This document shows positions 12,879 through 25,674 of a DNA stretch of 64,000 bases, one piece after another. Numbering within the stretch: the stretch's first letter is position 1; every line of letters starts with the position of its first letter. Under the pieces are notes generated by a model. The model was not told where the DNA came from. It worked only from the letters and a program-made list of their open reading frames with translations, and did not search any database. The translations under genes were made by a program, and so were the position numbers. The stretch is from positions 100,263-164,262 of the forward strand of contig DF237113.1 of NCBI GenBank assembly GCA_000708835.1, given 5' to 3'. The stretch comes from Klebsormidium nitens (taxonomy: Eukaryota; Streptophyta; Klebsormidiophyceae; Klebsormidiales; Klebsormidiaceae).

Positions 12879-15800
12879 ATGACGTACAAGGGCGTCGCGC
12901 TTAGAAAGAGATCAGGAGGCGAGAGATGGGAGACTTATCTGACAATAAATTCAAGATTTGTTCCTCTAGGCACCTATTCGGACCAGGAAGAAGCTGCGAG
13001 AGCACGTGACAGGTTAGCAAGGACCTTGATTCCATCAGACTTTCACCTACGAGGTTATGGGGACATCTTGGATGAGGCCTGCATAATTTCCTTCGGGAAA
13101 AGCAAGGTTTCGGTATTCAGAAGGCTATAGAGCCACAGCAATGCAACGTTCTATCCAGAATGAGAATGAGTCGATGACTTGTTTCCCACTGCAAAGTTAG
13201 ATGGAAAATCATGGCTTTTAATTTTCTATCAATGCTACAAGAATCCGAAGCAGGCTTTCTGCAGAAAGGCTACTGCACCCATAGGAAGCTGCTCTACAAG
13301 TGCTGTCCACAAAGTACACTGTATCTTTTAGCGAGCAAACCAATCACTGCGTCTTTGCAAGGCTTGCAGTAGGGGTCTGGTAGAGTACTGGATTTTGGTT
13401 TCTTTTTAGGGGTGAGGAGAACGCTGCCGTTTGAGAAAGAAACGAAAGGTTGCTGTTTGCAGGGGGGCGTACAAACTCCTGGGACCCGCTGCCCAGCTCA
13501 ACTTTCCGCTGTCAGAGGAGGAGAAGGCCGCGCTGGATGGCATGTCAGAAGAGGATTTTCTGGCGTCTGTGAAGAAGAGGTCTGTGGAGAGGAGCTTTTC
13601 AAAGGGGACCTCAAAGTACAGAGGCGTCAGTTTGGAGAGCGGAAAATGGGCGGCGAACATCCGCATCAAGGGGGTAAAGAGACGCATTGGGAAGTTTCAC
13701 ACTGAGGAAGAGGCTGCGGCCGCTTATGATGCCGCTTTGATCGAGCGAGACGGCCCGGGGGCTCTGACAAACGCTGCTTTCCCCTCCGGCTTCTCCAAGG
13801 AGGCTCTGAAGGAGAACCTGAGGCTTCAAGCTCAGCGAAGACGGGAACTAGACTTGGAAGATGAGCAGAAGGATGCGGAAGACGATGAGCAAGATGAAGA
13901 CGAACTTGGACGAGCAGGTAAAGTCTTTTACGCACTCTGAAGAAGAAGACTTGGCACCAAGCTCCTTGGAGGAGGTTCGCAGAAGAATGGTCTCTTTGAA
14001 GCTCAGTACACAGGACAAATATAGGGATTGCATGTTTCGCGAACACTACTAGCAGAGTCTAATTCTTTTAATGCGCGCCTGGAAGGTTCTTGATTGTCTG
14101 GACTCTGATTCGATGATCTTGGAGATTCTTCTGTCAGTCGGTCTTGTCGCTGATGCAGATGTCGGGAAGCACAAGAGCAGGAAAGAGAGACTTCGCAAAA
14201 GGCAAGCCGTCAGGGAAGGTGGCCTGGATGGCACCGAAGGTACGGAGCAGGCGCAAACTGGAGCAGCAGGTATGCTCGCCTACAAATTGCATGCTCAGCA
14301 GCATTCTGGGAGCAAACAATGCATCGACTTGCATGAACCTTACATCGCAGCTGTCTCACGAAGCGTTTGTTTGCTTCGATTTTGCAGATGGCGAGACGAC
14401 TGAAGAAGCTGCCCATGGTGAGGACTGCAAGGAGGCAGACAGCGGGACCTCGGACACAGAGTCAGGTGATTGATTCGAGATTTGAGATTATTTGAGAGCA
14501 TTACGAATGATCTTTTCTTATTTTGCACTTAGAGAATGCTTCTTGATCACCATAACTTCTCTCTTCGCTTTACAAAAACGGCTGTCCCATGACAGACATT
14601 AACGATTCACGACCTTACATCTTGAGCATTGGTTGGGTGGAATATTTCTTCTTCGAATCATCTTTGATCTAGATCTGGAAGCATTGAAACTTTTTGTACG
14701 GATCTGTGCACAACATGCCTCTCAAGCTTCTGACTTGATGTAACGCATCTATTGCAGAGGCCAGCGACGACGAGTTGGACCTTTCAGAGGACGACGAGGA
14801 ACCCACTCCAGAAGAACTTGCAATGGATGAGCAAGTCTGGCGGCCGACTATTTACAGGTAAGACAGCTACTGGAAGCAGGTTTGTCTTCTCGCCATAGAG
14901 GAGGGATTGCCGTAAGGCTACTTCCGAGCAGCAGAGTACGCGTTCCGTCCAGTTACCAGAGCAGATACACAGACGTTGAGCAATTAACTCGATACTCCCT
15001 GTTTCGCACATGGAAAACAAACTCATTTCTCTTGGCGCTCTTTGCTCTCGCACTGTGTTTTGTCCTTTTACGGTTGAAGACGACTAGTACTCTGCAGAGA
15101 TCATCCAATTGGTTTGTTCCATCAATTGCAGCGAGCATTTTCTGAGACTGGGCGCTGCCGCTGAGGCCAGGGGCCTGCGCGTACCAGCGGAACTGAGCAG
15201 GCAGATCAAGTGAGCAGATGGAGGTCCATTCAATTGAGACCTGCGCTGAAGAAAGGAATCATAATGCTGGAGTTGACACGCACGAAGCTATCACCACAAG
15301 CTGCCCTCAACAGGCTGAGGAACAGGCCGGTGCCGACCGCGCAATACATGCTTGCTGGAGAATTCTGTATACTGTTTAGAATCGGTTATTTGGACCCTAC
15401 CATACCTACACTGCAAATCTCCCTATTTCTGTTGCTGCAGCCTCTGAATTTAGGAGCTCTTAGCCGCCACAATATATACCGAGGTATTGCGTACGCTGCT
15501 AAGGCCTTGTTTTATCTCGTGCAGGGAATGGAAGGATATAATGTCAGCCGAGAAGGCAGAAAGTGGTTCTGAGGCACAGAGTACACAGGGCGGAGGTAAG
15601 AAGATTCTGATGGCACAAGGCTCGACTTAAAAGCGGAAAGGAGCTTCTCTGTGGTGTTGTTCGGGGTCACATTCTCATGTACAGCTATAAGCTGCCTACG
15701 AATAACCATTTCTTGCACGCATCAAGGATGTATCCTTGTCAACTTTCAGCACTCTCTCCGAAAAGAACAGAGTCACTCCTTTGGACTCAGAACTCAGTTC

Positions 15801-18800
15801 CTTCGAAAGAGCAAGTGGAAGAGACTCTCCTCTTTTCTTCGATTGACTCTATATCTTCATTCCAACGTCGGATTCACTTCTCCTTTTAGACTCTACGAGA
15901 AACGAGCCCTGAGCGCAAACAGCACAGCAAGAAATAGATTCTTTTGCTTTTTAAGGCAAGCGGCTATTCGCTGCCAATTCTCCTCACATCTTTAGAATTT
16001 CTATCTGTATCTTTTGCAGAGTTTACTGGGCTTGGCCCTTTCGGCAACTGGCCGTTCGACGAGGAGCTCCTGAGCCACGCCGTCTTCATTCAAGACCTGG
16101 ACACCGACGTCATCAGAGTTGACGTCAGCCGGGCGGCCTTCGAGGCGGCCGAAGCGCGGGGCATCTGCAGAAAGAGTGACGTCATCGGAGGATTATACAA
16201 TCTGAATCAGGCGGAGCGTCATCAAGAGGACGGGGAGGAGTCAGAGTGGCCATTCCAGGTAACCTTAACTACCAGAGATGCTAGAAGCAGTTCTTCCCAG
16301 ACGTAGCTGTCAACTATGTCAGGTTCAATAGCTTTGAGATCTGTCCCATACCAGCAGCAAACCTTTTGCTGAGCGCCCCGTACAACATCTGATAACCTGT
16401 GCCACCTATTCTAATGTTCTCTTTATGCAAGCAAGAACAGCGTGTAAAACTTTCAGAGACCAATTTATGAGAGAAAGTGTTTTTTGATTTCCGACGTACT
16501 CTTCATTTTGCTGGATAAGTTGTTCCCTGCACTTCATCGATCCCAATGCTAACGTCCGACGCCCGTCCGACCCTAACGTCGACCGCATCTGGACTGACGT
16601 CATCGAGAAGGCGCCTGAGGGCTTCTCTGACGAAAAGAACGCACTGCGAGCGGAGTTTGCGCAGCTGAGAGAAGGGGCTTTGGAAGGCATCACTTCAATC
16701 ACGGAAAAGCTGGAATACAGAAGAAATACTGCGAGGTACGTGACAATCAGCAAGTGCGAGACGAATGGTAAAAGACTGCACAATCTTCTGTGAAACATCT
16801 CAGAATATTACTGGCCGCTGGATCTTATCAGCATCTGAGCGCTTTTCGAGGTTAGAGCTGGTAAATGAGACAATTCACGACCATATGTTCTCCTCAGTGT
16901 CCCGTTATGTCTAAAATGGCGTATTAGATCAGCTCACTTTGTGACTTGGAAGAAAAACCGGCTTTGAGTCGCGTCAGATTGTCTACCATCTGAGTCTCGA
17001 AATCTGCAGTGAAGTGGGCGACAATCCGATGGCAGCGTTCCTCGAAGGAATGTACGACGAGTTCACCGACCAGGATCCAAATTCCGGCGCCGGCCAAGCC
17101 ACCCTCGAGTTCCTGGATGACGTCATGGCAACCGGTTGGGACTGCTACCTGAACCCGCGCCCGGGGCGAGACCCGCGGATCATGGACTTTGAGCCAGGGT
17201 TTAAGCGGACCGACGCGGAGCACGCGGCCGCGATGCGCGCGCTGAAGCCGCCCGCGCCGCTGATGGCGCGTCTGGTGGAGAAGGAGGAGAGGAGGACGAA
17301 GAAACGGGAGCGGCGCGGCAGAGTGAGGAATTATAACATTTGGGTTTCTGCTATTTGCCGAAGAGAGATTTAGGAGCTTTACCAGATGGACTTATCAGAA
17401 GAGACACGGTTTTCTTTCAGAAGTGGGTGAGCCTCGAAGCTGGGTTAGGGAGATCTTTGGCACAGACAGATACCAGGACTCCTCGTCCACTGTAAGATTG
17501 GAAGAGGGTCACATCGTCGAACTTTGATTTTTGAATGATGGAGAGGTCTGGAAATTGTCCATTGGGTAGACCCTTCTGACTCACTGTGCAGCTTCTGAAA
17601 GGAATGTGCCTGGCCGAATAAATTTCCGATTCGCTTCCTCCTCTTGTCGTTCCCAGAGTGAAGCGGTTGATGAGTTCTCCGCGGATCCACAGGAGGCTCC
17701 CGCGTTTCCCTGGGGCAACGCTGCGGAAGAGCAGCGACCGGAAGACGTCTCGGAAGAGGAGTGGAGCGAGGAGGACGAGCGCGAGGCGAAACGTCGGAAG
17801 AGAGAGTGGGCACAGGGCTACTACACAAAAGGTGAGGCAAATCAGCGCGGCTGCCGCAATTTATTGCTGACGTCATCTTCAACCAACCCCCGGGCAACTG
17901 CCGCAGACAAAAGCAGTTGTAAGATGGTATACGGCCGCTGGCAAGCGGCAGCGTTCTCCGATGATTCCTATCAGAGTAAATGTGAGAAGCGCCAATGCTT
18001 CGACGAGAGTACCCCGTCCGCGTTCTGGGAGCAGTGAACAACTCTTTATGTCACGTACCAATCTTTTCCGAGTGCTTAGATGTGCTCGAATCGCATGAAA
18101 GCACTGCCTGACCTGTCAGTTGTTCTGGCTGAGAAGCACCGAGATGCCCAGTCAAAGTACTCGATGCACATCAAATATCGAGAGAATGAGGGTTTTAACT
18201 TTCAAAGATCAGGGCATCCAGATATTCACACGTGTCGTTCGTGCAGAGGACCGCAAGAAGGGGTGGACGCGTGCAGCCGTCGATCTCGCCGAGAAAGGTG
18301 AGAGGCATTATTCGCGTTCTGCGGGGGCGCGCAGTGAATTTTTGTCGAGTCCTTGCAGAAAGTCGTGGCTAGTTCGTGACGCTGAACGTTACGAAATCAA
18401 CTAGCACTCTTCAGGCGCGTTTCGACGACACTTCAGCTCCTTCGGTGGTCCGAAGCGTACCTGTGGCAGCAGGGCTGAGTTTTTGTAGGACACGTTGATG
18501 AGGCGTAACGATACTGATGTAGATTCTCCAGGTAATAACAGATTCGATCGTCGAAAGTGTCCTAGGATCCGTGCAGCAAGCTCACTGCGAAGCTATCAAG
18601 CTCGACGGTAAGATGTATGTGTTGGGCGGTACAAAAGCGCAAAGTCCTCTTGTCCTTGAGCTACTATTATAAGACAGATTCTTTACACAATCTCTATGTA
18701 CAGTGTACGGAACGAAAGACTTTGGGCTGGTTCGTCGCCAGCTGTGTGCGCTACTGGAAGGCCGCCCGCGCGAAGAGAAGGCGCCTGACTCAACCAAGCC

Positions 18801-18852
18801 GCCCCCAGAGAAGGCTGATCCTGACGACCCAGCCTTGCGCAGAGAGCCGTGA
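12879..18852 (+). CDS. Two-AP2-domain protein with long unrecognised C-terminal region
   Basis: Putative AP2-type DNA-binding protein. The first AP2 domain (YKGVALRKR... LGTYSDQEEAARARDR, then LLGPAAQLNFPL) is split by an intron: 12879-13012 joins 13463-13917 in phase 2, giving RG across the splice. The second domain (YRGVSLESGKWAANIRI... AAAAYDAA) is complete in exon 2. Phase-consistent exons then continue: 14159-14269, 14388-14465, 14758-14857, 15132-15209, 15525-15595, 16020-16258, about 16520-16735 (acceptor unresolved), 17010-17322, 17657-17831, 18247-18297, 18523-18607 (join before it unresolved by one phase), 18704-18852 (TGA). The tail is acidic then basic (EEWSEEDEREAKRRKREW) and resembles no family I know. 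An alternative is that the AP2 protein stops at 13940 by intron read-through and the rest is a second gene. The start could also lie upstream. The AP2 part is secure; the fusion is inferred from phase. Confidence 0.72.
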
Positions 18853-19779
18853 ATAGGTCATGCAGGAGAACACTGAGTGCTTCTAGACTGGTCCTGTCAA
18901 TCGAGTAGACGGTGGAAGATGACGTTCATGGCCGATAACTGTAGCACATCTCAGAACCTCAATCAAGCAGGCTGACTGATCAATGACTTGGGTTCGAGTC
19001 CGTGTTGCAGCTCAAGGCAGAAGACAGAAGACAAAGAACACAGTATACTAACGCGTCCGGATGGGTTGGCCGGAAGGTCCTACGCAAGTTACCGACGGAT
19101 TAACGTGATCCGAAAGAGCTTCCATGAAGAACTTTCATGCACGTGCATGCATCCCATTGCGCCATGTAGTGGCTGAGTCAGCTATAGTGCAGAACGCGAC
19201 CACGTGCGTTAGTGCCAGAGTTAGCACAATCGAGATAATGAGATAGATGCACCGACCGCACGTCGGCATCGAGCTCAAATTAAATCATGATCGTGGTCAT
19301 ACGGATCAGCCGGGAGCTCACGGAGTCGATAGAAGTTACCTGATGTCGGGCTTTCAAGTTTGATAAGATTCAGATTTTTGCTTTCTTAAGATGTGTGAGC
19401 TTCATTAAATCACATATTTTTGGCGGCCCTTCCTCTCAATCTCTTGGCAAATGTATCTATATTATCAATGTCAAGATAAAACTCAATGTCAAATCTATCT
19501 CGCATATACATACTATATTATCTGTAAGTATAGGTCTTGTGTAAAAATGTACGGTCTTCCCAGAATGTACAAAAGTAGAATGCATCCTACACACGGGATA
19601 ATACTCCCGATGTTTTCGAACCAAGACTCCAATCTCCCTGATTATCCAAACACAATGCCAAGCCCTTTTTACACACTTCGTCACTGCGCACTAATGCACT
19701 CACATAAACACTCATTTACGCTAATTGCACAACATGACGATGCCTTCGACCGGCCACGCCTGACCGGGTCATTTTGGCC
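18853..19779. other. Intergenic region, no gene assigned
   Basis: Sits between the converging ends of the AP2-type gene (+) and the membrane protein gene (-). It is AT-richer and without convincing coding. Presumably it contains both 3' UTRs. Confidence 0.5.
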
Positions 19780-22136
19780 TCATTCGCTTCCGGGGGCTTT
19801 GACCGGCCAGAACTTGCCAAAGTGGGTGACGAAGCCCTCGAAGATTGTGCCGCCCACAAAGACGGTCAGGAAGTACCACCACTCGTAGAAAAGCAGGTCG
19901 CGGGGGCCCGACTGGGCAGCGTCCCAGGCACCGTAGTAGAGGGCCAGAGCGCCGGCACCCAGGATCGGAATCTGCGCATACGAAGCTAGTGGTCAGGAAA
20001 AGGAGCGGAACGGAACGGAACGGAACGGAACCAAGTCGGACGGAACGGGATGTAGGCGGGCAGCGTCCAGAGCGCCGGCGCCCAGGATCGGCATCTGCAC
20101 GTTCGAAGCTTGCGGTCAGGAACGGAACGGACTTGGACGGAACGGAATCAGTGTGGGCAGCATTTCAGGCTCCGTAGTAGAGGGCCAGAGCGCCGGCGCG
20201 CAGGATCCGAATCTGCGCACACGAAGCTAGTGGTCCAAGGAGCGGACAGGAATTGAGCGGAACGAAATCGATCTGGGCGCCGAGGATTGAGTTCTGCGCA
20301 TGCGGAGCCATCTTAGAAGTCCATGTCGGAACGGCATTGAGCGAACGGGAATTGCAGACGGCGCCCGCAATCGGGATCTGCGCATGTGAAGCCGGTGTCG
20401 CGGTTAGCGCGCGGAATAGCTTTGAACGAAACGGTATAAGCGGGGGGCGCCCGACGTGAGAGTCCGCACAAGTGTAGCCAGTATCACGGTCAACGAACGG
20501 AACGATTGTGAGCGGCGCCCAGATTTGGAATCTGCGTAGGCGAAGCCTGTGGCATGATCAGGGAGCGGAATGAACGGAATTGCTAGAGAGGTAAGGGAAA
20601 GCGTTGCCAAAATAGAGAGAGCTGCAAGGAAAGGGTCCCGAGAAGCGTCTAACGGAGCCACTTTCTTGACGGGGCTTTCAGCTGGCACGCTGGGGAGAAG
20701 CAGCTACTGACAGAAATGCCATGGAGAATTGTGAATGAGAATCTCAACGTCAAAGCCAAGGGAATGAAGCAATGAAAGCGTGCAAGCGCGGGAAAAAGGA
20801 GGGAGGAAAAACGATCTGTATCCACCTGCTTTCATAGGTGTCCAGAGTGGTTGGTCACGACATGAAACGCAAAGGGAGGAACAGACAACCCTCAGGAAAG
20901 GGGCGCGGGAGGGGCCGGGGGTAGGAAATCCAAGGCACAAGAGTGTAAGAAAAGTGCTATCAAATTGCTTGCTGGATTGTCCAAAGTAGGAGGAATCGGT
21001 CACGATGTGGAGTCCACGGGGAAAGTACGTCAAAGAACTCTTGAGGCAGGGAAGAGTGAAGGGAAAAAAAGCGGTGGAACGTCCTGAGATAATGGTACGA
21101 ACCTGCTTCCAGAGGTGCACGAAGTGGATCTGATTGGTCACAATGTGGAAGATGTGCTCGAAGGCCGTCTGCGCCGTGCAAAACGCGAGCAGCAGCACGA
21201 TCGGTTGGCGAGTGGGGTCGTTCCAGAACATGACGGTCGGGATGAGGAAGTTGAGGGTTGCGAACAGGTGGCCGAAGCTCTTGTGGAACGTGATGTTGTT
21301 GAGCGTGACGTCATACTGGGGGTACGTGGCGGAATTGTTGGCGCCGGGGGCGGTCGGGAGGCCGAAATGGTGCTGCCACGGGTCGCCTGGAAGCGGGGTA
21401 TCACGGTCTCAGGATTTTAGGATTTTAGGATTTCCTTATCTTTGGAGATTCGGATTTCTTGGGGCAGCAGATTTTGAGCCTTTGGTTTTCAAGGTTGCCT
21501 GACAGATGAAGGCTTGGGGAGTTTAGTGTTTTGAGGGTTGAAAGTTTCACCGAATTAGAACAGGTATATTAGGGGGGGGTAAAAGTTCGGAGTTTTGGGG
21601 GCCAGCCCCAAATGATTCTGTCAGATAGCGCCTACAATAGACAAGTAGACCCTTACCCTTAGCAAGGGGCCGTTCCGCAAGGCTCTAGCCAAGGTGTTGA
21701 GCGCTGCTCCGACAAGGGTCCCTGATGCTCCCCCCATATTTCCTTACATGCAGCCTGGATTTTGAGTAAGGGCTCACAGGATACCAGACCTTGCATTGCA
21801 CCAGCACACAATTTCCCTTTACTGGCTCTGCCCTTGCAAGCCTGCCTCTGCCGCTATCTATGATCAGTGCCTTCTGAGTGCTTCTCGTAGTCCTAATGCA
21901 ACTGTTCTTATTGTAGTGCTAGATGGAACAAAGTTGTAAATGTAGTTCAGGTGCCGCAAAGAATCCCCTTTGCAGGAACCCCGTCTCAGCTACTCACCTC
22001 TCTTGCCCCAGCCAGGCTTGCCAGAGAATTCAAAGAGTGTCTTTGGAAAGGACACTCCAAATCGCGTAGCATCCTCAATCACAGCCTCAGAAGGGAGGTC
22101 TCCACTTATGGCTTCGTTTGGTGAGGTGGCAGTCAT
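19780..22136 (-). CDS. Small multi-pass membrane protein, family unknown
   Basis: Three exons on the minus strand: 22136-21998 (ATG), 21386-21103, 19971-19780 (TGA). They join in phases 1 and 0 to about 204 residues. The N-terminal 45 residues are polar, followed by a GKPGWGKRGDPWQHHFG segment. Three to four hydrophobic helices follow: one around HLFATLNFLIPTVMF, one around IVLLLAFCTAQTAFEHIF, one around IPILGAGALALYYGAW, and one around EWWYFLTVFVGGTIFEGF. Several conserved-looking His residues flank the helices (HHFG, HKSFGH, HIFHIV, THFGKFW), which could bind metal or haem, but that is only a suggestion. I do not recognise the family. The intron between exons 2 and 3 contains an array of copies of the exon-3 acceptor edge. 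Confidence 0.72.
19972..20580 (-). repeat. Tandem array of decayed exon-3 acceptor copies in intron
   Basis: The real acceptor (minus strand, gcgcag|attccgatcc, exon starting at 19971) is followed upstream by at least six imperfect copies. Exon-start equivalents fall near 20094, 20212, 20293, 20377, 20463 and 20531. Each keeps pieces of the exon edge (ggcgcc/ggcgct, cctgggcgcc, gat/att) and of the intron side (cttcg-atgcgcag). They are separated by stretches of ggaac repeats. Most retain a gcag or gcgcag acceptor; the copy near 20463 has lost it. Unit length is roughly 70-120 bp. Confidence 0.8.
20006..20030 (+). repeat. Short cggaa tandem repeat
   Basis: Five-base units (cggaa) repeat about four to five times here. 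They also recur singly through the surrounding intronic array. Confidence 0.75.
21412..21437 (+). repeat. 8-bp tandem repeat aggatttt
   Basis: Three near-perfect copies lie in the first intron of the membrane protein gene. Confidence 0.7.
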
Positions 22137-25100
22137 ACGCACTTTGGAGCGGCCTTGAGGGACCTAAGCACAAGGATAAATGTAAGGTTAAGTTTAATGA
22201 TGTTACCAGCTTGAGGTGGGTGGGATAACTTGGGGGTGTATTGTAGGTACAAATGCGGAGCGGGTAATTTTAAGGATTAGGGTTTTGGTATAAATTGGGG
22301 AACTCGGTTCTACTAAAGCATCCTCTTCCGACAAGGACCATTCATTGTACAAGGAGCTCTCAAGATTGGCGCTCCAAGAATGCCAATGAGAAGTCATATC
22401 GAGAAAAAATACTTTTGTCTAACTTGGAAGACAAAATCCTGAAAGCGCCAGATTCCTATTGTTGCTTGACTCTCTGTCCTCATTCCTCAACCAGGAAATC
22501 AGTCAACATTGATATCCGCACCCAAAAGCAAAGCTTTTTCGTCTGAAGAGATAGCCACCAAGACAGTAATCTTCGCAATGACCCTTGCATTGTACAGATT
22601 TGGCTTGCAACAGCTTTGCTTGCAGAGCACCAATTGGCACATGTCTTGCCTTCAAACCAAACCCTGAAGGACTCATTCTTCATGTGTGTTGGAAAGTTTG
22701 TCTGGGAGCCGTTGTAACAACAACTGTGTTTCATTCATAGGCTTTCCAGAATATGTCTCACTTTAGTGGCTTCTTCTGCAAGGACAAGCTCTATGTTCTG
22801 ACCCTCTAAACCCAGGAATTCATGCACAGGTTTCCAGAAGCCTCCCATTGCCCCCAGAAAGCTGAAAAGCAGTGAGCTTTCCTCAAAAGCATGGAAGCCT
22901 CACCAGTGGAAGCCTCATCCCCAGCACAACACTGCGTTGGGTAAGCTGAGGTCTAAACAACCTGCAATAGAAACATAATGTCAAGCAATAAATCTTCCAA
23001 GGGGTTCCCGCAAGCCCAATCATCAAGCTGCTGGGAAGCACAATCGGAATTTAGCAAGCGACAGATGCTTCAGCATAATAGTGCCTTGAAATGTGAGGGT
23101 TGGGGACTTTTCTTTTAGAACTAGTCCAATAGGAGACTCCTATGCATTTTAGAAAATCAAAGATGTGCCTGCACTCAGGCTGACAGAAACCCTGCGGGTA
23201 AAAGATGAATACTGTTTCCTCAGGAGAAGGAGGATTTTGTGGCTCCCTTTAGCCCCACAAAAGCAGGGAGTTCTTCTTGGCACTTCCCCTGACCTTCTGA
23301 TTCCAATTGACTCTTACCTTGATTTGTTTTTGAAAATTGAAGACCAAAATGATGATAGGAAAGGAAGAATGAAAAAAAGGCTGAGGGTAATCTTTGAGGC
23401 AGCTGTTCCGCCGGTCTTAAGTAATACTTACGAAAAGTGGGTCATTCTTATAGAACGAAACAAGCAGCTCTTAGAGAATCTCCTAACCTTCAGAAATATC
23501 CATGGGGCCGGTCATCGTAAGCATACTCACCTTTCCTGGCTCGACGAGGTGGACGCTTTGCATTGCATTCCATATCTGATCGGCGCAACTTGAAGGGCGC
23601 CTCCAAAAGCCCTGCAGCTGGCCAAAGAAGAGGCCATCTTCTTAAGATGCCGTGGGCTCTTACTCAGCTACGAAAGAGCCCTGTCGAAGAGAAGGAGAAA
23701 GCTCTTCCAAAAAGTGGAGGAGCGGTTGAACGATGGCGGCAAGTTGGACCTGCTGGAAAGGCCGGCTTTCGATGGGACAATTTAGCAGGGAAAGTCTTTC
23801 TCTTATCGGCCTTGATCATTGATGGGATGAGGAGTGACAGGACCTCCATAAATGACAGTTGACTCGAGCAGACATTGGGATTGGGAGGACTCCAAACTTT
23901 CTAGAACGTCAGCAAAGCGAATCTGCACTGAAGGCTGAAGCTCTTCAGCCTGCCTGCCGCCCGCCTGCCGCCAGTGCCGCGTCCATGGACCATCATAGGT
24001 ATCATGCTTCTGACTTCATCATGCATGGAGCTCTCTTTGACTGTGCACCGTACGGCAGGACGACTGCACCAGAGAATATTTAATACTCGCGTTGCCGAGT
24101 CAACTCCGCTGGACGACAAAATCGCTAGAGTTACTGTCGTAGGTTCTGCCCGGGGGACAAGGGGGTTTTGGCTTTGGTTACTGAGCTCAAGCACAGAGAA
24201 AAACACTGGTCTAGACTCCCAACCCTCTCGGTTAGACCTTGTTCCGTCGACACATTCCCAGGGCCTTCGAAGCGGGCCCGGCTCCGACCGACACGGAGGC
24301 CGACTTTAACGGAATCGTCGAACGTGTCCCGGCCATCATCAACTGCCACCTGTGTCCAGTGCGGCGAACCGTCGTACAAGGTAGTCGTTGAATAGGTTTT
24401 AACTCGATATCGTGGTATTAACCTTGACTCATGATAACCAGTTCTAGTAGTTGACCCTAAATGGGCCCCGGCCCCCGGGCCTCGGCGGCCCGACGTTTAA
24501 TTAACGGGCAATTAAATGATATTGCCGTTACCTTTTGATAGCGCAAACCGGGTCCAAACAAGTGTCCCGACTCTCTGGTGGAAAGGCAAGGAGAAGTTTA
24601 ACCTACCGTACCCTTATACCTGTGGGAAACTTTGACCCCCCGGCTCGAATCATTACGATTGAAAACTCGCACTAACCTTTCGTTCTGAAGCAATGGTTGC
24701 ACCTTGCGACCCGCACACGGACTCCATTGCTAGCTGCACAGCCAGGTTTGACCCGGGTTTAGGTCCAGGTACGTTTGTCGGTGTCGAAGTACGATCGACG
24801 ATAGGATTCAATCGAAGCCAGACGCAAAACCCTTGCGAGGCCGTAAGCCACGTGTGGCGGCCGGCATGCCCAAGGGCGGCGCCGCGCGCCGGCCCGGGCT
24901 GCACAGTGCAGACTCATGCACGTACCCCGGCCGCCTTTATAGACGGTTTCTCGCGCCTTCAAGCGTTGAATGCAAGATTGCTGGCCAGACAGACAGTGCA
25001 GTGTCCGACCCAATAGGCCCCTTCAATGTCATGACTCTTGCTCGCCGGGGTGTTCATCACTTACTGCATTGGGACTTCAAGCCTGCAACCATGTTGCATA

Positions 25101-25674
25101 AGCTGGCGCGCACGATCGGCATGGGCATGAGCTACGAATGCCACACCGGCCCCTAATTGTCGTACGCACATTGATGTGTTGCCAGATCCGTGCCTGACAG
25201 ACTTCACTTATGGGCGCACGGAGCTTCAACAGGCTAATGATCCGCATGCATTACCGAAAGACTTCAGCATGCCCGTTCATAGGCTTCGAGAAGCGCTTGC
25301 ATAATTCCAAGCGCAGCAATAATTGGTCGGTTCCGGTGAGTGTTTCGGACGCAAATCCTCAGCTCAAATGGGGTGCACTGCAGGGGCGGTGGTTATGACT
25401 TTTTGAGGGCAGCACAATTTGTTAGGACTGTGCTCCGCCTACCGCTTCTTTATCGAGGCTCTCTGAGAGCTAACGAACTGTTCCGCAGTGAAAAGTCACG
25501 GGATCTTCCAAAACCCCACTGCGCACTTGCGTGAGAATTATTTACATCATGAAGAAGGCCCAGCTCTCCCTGGAGTCTTAAGTACGCTGATTCCGGCACA
25601 TCCCACCGTTTCAGTACGCTTTCTTGCTCGACCGTCAGTCAACTCGTCCTAATCTGGTCAACGCGGCTTCGCTG
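22137..25674. other. 3.5 kb intergenic region, little recognisable
   Basis: Lies between the membrane protein start and the 3' end of the CRTISO-like gene. The only coding-looking piece is listed separately at 23594-23785. There is a GC-rich palindromic patch near 24458-24495 (ggccccggcccccgggcc). No transposase, tRNA or rRNA signature was seen. Confidence 0.5.
23594..23785 (+). pseudogene. Isolated coding-like fragment, unrecognised
   Basis: This 63-codon open stretch ends in TAG, has no ATG, and has protein-like composition: ALQLAKEEAIFLRC, then SKRRRKLFQKVEERL. It is amphipathic and Lys/Arg/Leu-rich. No flanking exons could be joined with confidence, so it may be a gene remnant or one exon of an unannotated gene. 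No function is assigned. Confidence 0.3.

Noticed and set aside
18980-19015. Second T-arm-like sequence (gggttcgagtccg)
   Set aside because: The rest of a cloverleaf is missing; likely chance.
21138-21404. Minus-strand Ser/Pro/Arg-rich frame overlapping exon 2 of the membrane protein
   Set aside because: Out-of-frame shadow; the true frame gives hydrophobic helices and joins both neighbouring exons.
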